This document shows, piece after piece, positions 61,186 to 64,000 of a stretch of 64,000 bases of DNA (the stretch's first letter is position 1; the number at the start of each line of letters is the position of its first letter). A program made the translations under genes and the position numbers. The notes under the pieces were generated by a model. The model searched no databases and had not been told where the DNA came from. It saw only the letters and a list, made by a program, of their open reading frames with translations. This DNA comes from Robiginitalea biformata HTCC2501 (GTDB taxonomy: Bacteria > Bacteroidota > Bacteroidia > Flavobacteriales > Flavobacteriaceae), in NCBI RefSeq assembly GCF_000024125.1, contig NC_013222.1, forward strand, positions 1,466,501-1,530,500, in the 5' to 3' direction.

Positions 61186-63831
61186 ATGTCAGATAGGAGG
61201 GGTATTGGTCGGTTTGGCGTGGCCATTTCGATATTTTGCATTTCGTTTCATGTATCCGGACAGCAGCAAATCCAGGGACATGTCCGCGACAGCCTGAATA
61301 TACCCGTTTCCCATGTCAGCGTTGTCCTGTCCGGGGCGTCAGATTCCCTGATCATCGATTACGCATATTCCGGGCCTTCGGGGGGTTACCGCCTGGAATG
61401 CCCCGGAGCTGGGAGGTATTCGGTGACCTTCAGGTCCCTGGGATATCGAACCCGTTCTGTCCGGCTGCATTGCCCCGGGCATCCGCATCTGGCCCCGCGT
61501 ATATTGAATACGACGCTTTTTCCGGCCCCTCTGGAGCTCGATACGGTATATGTGGCGCCGCCGCCCGCCGTTCACGTTCACGGGGATACGGTGGATATCA
61601 GTGTGCGGCAGTTCCGACGGGGCAACGAACCGGCCGTAGCCGACCTGCTGAAGCTGCTCCCGGGGATCAGTGTGGATGCGGAAGGGGTGGTTCGCGTCAA
61701 TGGCCGACCGGTTGAAAAGGTATTGATCGGGGGGGACGACCTTTTCGGGAATGGGTACCAGTTGCTTACCCGCAACCTGGATGCGGAGGTCATCGACCGG
61801 GTGCAGGTAATCCGGAATTACGATTCCAACCCGCTGCTTGCAGGGTTACGCCAGGTTCAGGGGGTTGCTCTGAACCTGGAATTGAAGGATTCGGTGGGTG
61901 CTTCCGTCTTCGGGAGGTGGGTTTCCTTAAAAGGGATGCCTGCCGGTTTTGGCCAAATGCTGCATGCAGCTAAAATCGCCTCCCGTTCAAAACAGTTTGC
62001 GATTGCCGACCTGAACAACACGGGCAGGGATGCAACCGGGGAACTTTATGAATTGCTATACCCGGAACAATTGACCGGTGAAACATTTGTCGGGGATAAG
62101 GCATCCCTGCGGACCCGGCTCGGCAACCCGAATCCATGGGGCAGCCTGCAGGAATTTCGGTACGAAGCCAATGAAGCGGAAACCTTTGCGGGAAGCGCCC
62201 GTTTTGAGGCAGGGGCGGCCAATAAACTCCACTTTCTGCTCGTTTACAGCGGGGATGAAACCCGGGCCGGGGCTTCCACTTCGGAAGATTACCGGGCAGG
62301 GGGAGCGGACTTTCGAAATTCAGAGACGATGGCATACAGGGGTTTCGAGCGTGCCGGGATGGCCCGGGCGGGCCTGGTCCGCGAACTTGCAGGGATGCGT
62401 CTGGAATGGGTCAACACTCTCAAGTACAGTGTTTTCGGGGAGCGTCAAACCGGGGAATTCAATGGCCGGGCGGTGGGTGGTTCCGCCCGGGAAGTTCGCT
62501 CGGGCCTGGACAGCCGCCTGACCTGGACCCGCCGGTTGGATGCCCGGTCGGCCCTGCAAGTAACTGGCCGCTATGTGACAGACCGTATGCCTTTTCGCCA
62601 GTGGATACCCGACATTTCCGGTTCGGGATCTTCAAACCTGCCCGGGGTGGACGGGTTTATTGAGCAGAAATCCCGGAACCACCTGGGTTTTTTGGGCGTT
62701 GAAGCTACTTGCTTCCGGAAGGCATCCTCCGGGATGCTTCAAGGGACAGTGGGTGTAACCCATCGGGCAGAGAACCTGGTGTTCCCACCTTACGATTGGT
62801 TCCATATGGGAGGTTTTGGGAATGGTTTGTTTACAGCTTATATGAGGGGGGAGATTGAACAGTCTTTTGGGAAGCAGTTGCAATTGCTTGCCGGGGGTGC
62901 CCTGGTTTTTGGGAGGAACCGCTATTCCGGGGAGGATGCTTTCTATACTAGCTATTTGAACCTGTTGCCAAAAATCCGACTGACCTGGAATCCGAATGAC
63001 CTGAATACCCTGAGCTTTTCCTACTCGCTGGGGGCTGAGCCGTCGGGTCTGCAAGAACACGCCGGCGCTTATTTCCTTATGGGTTACCGGAACATCCGCC
63101 GGGGTGTGGGGGAGTTTTTCCTCGGACGCAGCCACAGGTTTTTATTCAACTACCAATTCGGGGATTGGGGGAATTCCACCATGCTGCGGGCGTCCCTTGC
63201 GGTAAATCGGGAAGATAGGTGTCTGGGGAGTTTCCGGGTCGTATGGCCGCAATTCACAGTAGACTCCCAACAGCGTTTTGATCGAGCAACTTCCGTTTCA
63301 TTGGGCGCTTCCGGCAATTGGTTTGTTCCGGGCCTGGAGTCTAACCTCAAGGCGGAATACCACCTTTCCCGAAGAATTTTTCAAGACCGGATCAACTTCG
63401 CACTGCGTTCCCTGGAGGGTTTGTCAACCCGATGGGGAGCAGCGTGGCGTACGGCCTGGGATCGTGGGTTCAACCTGCATGCGGGAAGTCGCTGGAACTG
63501 GTCGGCAACCCGGGGGGATTGGCGAAACACCGCTCAAAGCTCCGAGTATTTCCTCGATTTGGAGTTTCGGCCGCGGCCCGACTGGTTCCTTACCCTGAAA
63601 TCGCGAAGAGAGGCATTTCGGGGATCCGGCAAGCCGGCGATTGCCTGGTTTTCCGATCTGGATGTCCGCTACCGGCCAAGAGCCGGCCAATTGGCCTATA
63701 GGCTGGGGGTGCGAAACCTGTTTAATACCAGGAGCTACCGGACCGTATTTCCAACGGATACCGGCGAGGTTACCTCCACCCTGAACCTGCTTCCCCGATT
63801 GATTGCTTTGGAAGCGGAGTTCCGGTTTTAG
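61186..63831 (+). CDS. TonB-dependent-receptor-type outer-membrane barrel (GLPGLI partner)
   Basis: 881 aa from the ATG at 61186 (MSDRRGIGRFGVAISIFCIS, signal peptide); an in-frame TTG at 61156 would overlap the previous gene. A carboxypeptidase-regulatory-like beta domain (IQGHVRDSLNIPVSHVSVVL) precedes a plug-like region (LKLLPGISVDAEGVVRVNGR) and a long beta barrel ending in ALEAEFRF. No TonB box or STN domain was recognised. The stop codon lies within a 25-bp tandem duplication. Confidence 0.88.
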   Translation: MSDRRGIGRFGVAISIFCISFHVSGQQQIQGHVRDSLNIPVSHVSVVLSGASDSLIIDYAYSGPSGGYRLECPGAGRYSVTFRSLGYRTRSVRLHCPGHPHLAPRILNTTLFPAPLELDTVYVAPPPAVHVHGDTVDISVRQFRRGNEPAVADLLKLLPGISVDAEGVVRVNGRPVEKVLIGGDDLFGNGYQLLTRNLDAEVIDRVQVIRNYDSNPLLAGLRQVQGVALNLELKDSVGASVFGRWVSLKGMPAGFGQMLHAAKIASRSKQFAIADLNNTGRDATGELYELLYPEQLTGETFVGDKASLRTRLGNPNPWGSLQEFRYEANEAETFAGSARFEAGAANKLHFLLVYSGDETRAGASTSEDYRAGGADFRNSETMAYRGFERAGMARAGLVRELAGMRLEWVNTLKYSVFGERQTGEFNGRAVGGSAREVRSGLDSRLTWTRRLDARSALQVTGRYVTDRMPFRQWIPDISGSGSSNLPGVDGFIEQKSRNHLGFLGVEATCFRKASSGMLQGTVGVTHRAENLVFPPYDWFHMGGFGNGLFTAYMRGEIEQSFGKQLQLLAGGALVFGRNRYSGEDAFYTSYLNLLPKIRLTWNPNDLNTLSFSYSLGAEPSGLQEHAGAYFLMGYRNIRRGVGEFFLGRSHRFLFNYQFGDWGNSTMLRASLAVNREDRCLGSFRVVWPQFTVDSQQRFDRATSVSLGASGNWFVPGLESNLKAEYHLSRRIFQDRINFALRSLEGLSTRWGAAWRTAWDRGFNLHAGSRWNWSATRGDWRNTAQSSEYFLDLEFRPRPDWFLTLKSRREAFRGSGKPAIAWFSDLDVRYRPRAGQLAYRLGVRNLFNTRSYRTVFPTDTGEVTSTLNLLPRLIALEAEFRF

Positions 63832-63876
63832 GCCCGGATATTGCACCCTGCTTTAGGCCCGGATATTGCACCCTGC
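63827..63876 (+). repeat. 25-bp perfect tandem duplication across the stop codon
   Basis: Two identical adjacent units (63827-63851 and 63852-63876), each beginning TTTAGGCCCGGATATTG. The first copy contains the receptor's TAG stop codon (63829-63831), so the duplication does not change the protein. The rest of the window (63877-64000) shows no supported gene; an ATG at 63985 might start one beyond the edge, but only five codons are visible. Confidence 0.95.
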
Positions 63877-64000
63877 TCCTATTTTGGAATAATACCTGTT
63901 TGGAAATTGCCTGTAAGTTGATTAAAATGGAGCGGATTTGTCCAATGATTCACAATACGAATTCATTCAACCCGATTCGTCACCATGTCTACCCGAGCCG

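Noticed and set aside
63985..64000. ATG at the window edge (MSTRA...)
   Set aside because: Only five codons are visible, and there is no promoter or start evidence.

Overview
This window is a chromosomal segment of a GC-rich member of the Bacteroidetes, most likely a marine Flavobacteriia (the gene order and high GC resemble Robiginitalea; this is inference, since no rRNA is present). The evidence is: the run rplQ-carA-eno-gltA behind the ribosomal cluster; start regions without Shine-Dalgarno sites; several upstream boxes of the Bacteroidetes form TAnnTTTG; FecR/TonB-receptor pairs; GLPGLI, DUF6090 and HerA-like proteins; and a protein with a type IX secretion (T9SS) tail.

Layout. 1-11258: the distal S10, spc and alpha ribosomal operons as one uninterrupted + strand block (rpsS to rplQ, with secY, infA, rpmJ and rpoA), closed by a strong terminator. 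11299-22741: central metabolism (carA, eno, glgA, gltA), two guanidino-modifying enzymes (a dimethylargininase-like protein and CtlX), an SDR/unknown pair and argS. 22876-30615: a cell-surface signalling locus on the minus strand (ECF sigma factor, unknown membrane protein, FecR anti-sigma factor, STN-domain TonB-dependent receptor) facing a large acidic lipoprotein built from repeated modules. 30768-49257: mostly housekeeping and small-molecule genes (ffh, folD, esterase, aldo/keto reductase, VOC protein, hydrolases, HerA-like ATPase, queE, metzincin-like lipoprotein, methyltransferase, sterol-desaturase-like protein, NamZ-like muramidase, FtsX-type permease). 49319-57578: cysteine synthase, sulfotransferase, epimerase, persulfide dioxygenase-rhodanese fusion, two micro membrane proteins, a DnaQ/GIY-YIG nuclease, and a PurD-like ATP-grasp/GNAT pair. 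57820-63831: a T9SS protein with twelve 54-bp calcium-binding-type repeats, then a three-gene operon of a small exported protein, a GLPGLI protein and a TonB-receptor-type barrel.

The most interesting signal is regulatory. Upstream of the fecR gene (minus strand) and upstream of the divergent modular lipoprotein (plus strand) lies the same bipartite element, GGTAGGGTAT, exactly 11 nt, then GTTGTT. It looks like the promoter of the ECF sigma factor encoded between them. This would make the sigma factor, FecR, the receptor and the repeat lipoprotein one signalling regulon with an unknown signal. Other points worth a second look are a folded RNA candidate in front of rpsD, promoter boxes that touch the start codons of queE and cysM, a divergent gene pair separated by 9 bp with two non-ATG starts, and the PurD-like/GNAT pair.

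No tRNA, rRNA, CRISPR array, insertion sequence or prophage was seen. No gene-free stretch exceeds 300 bases.
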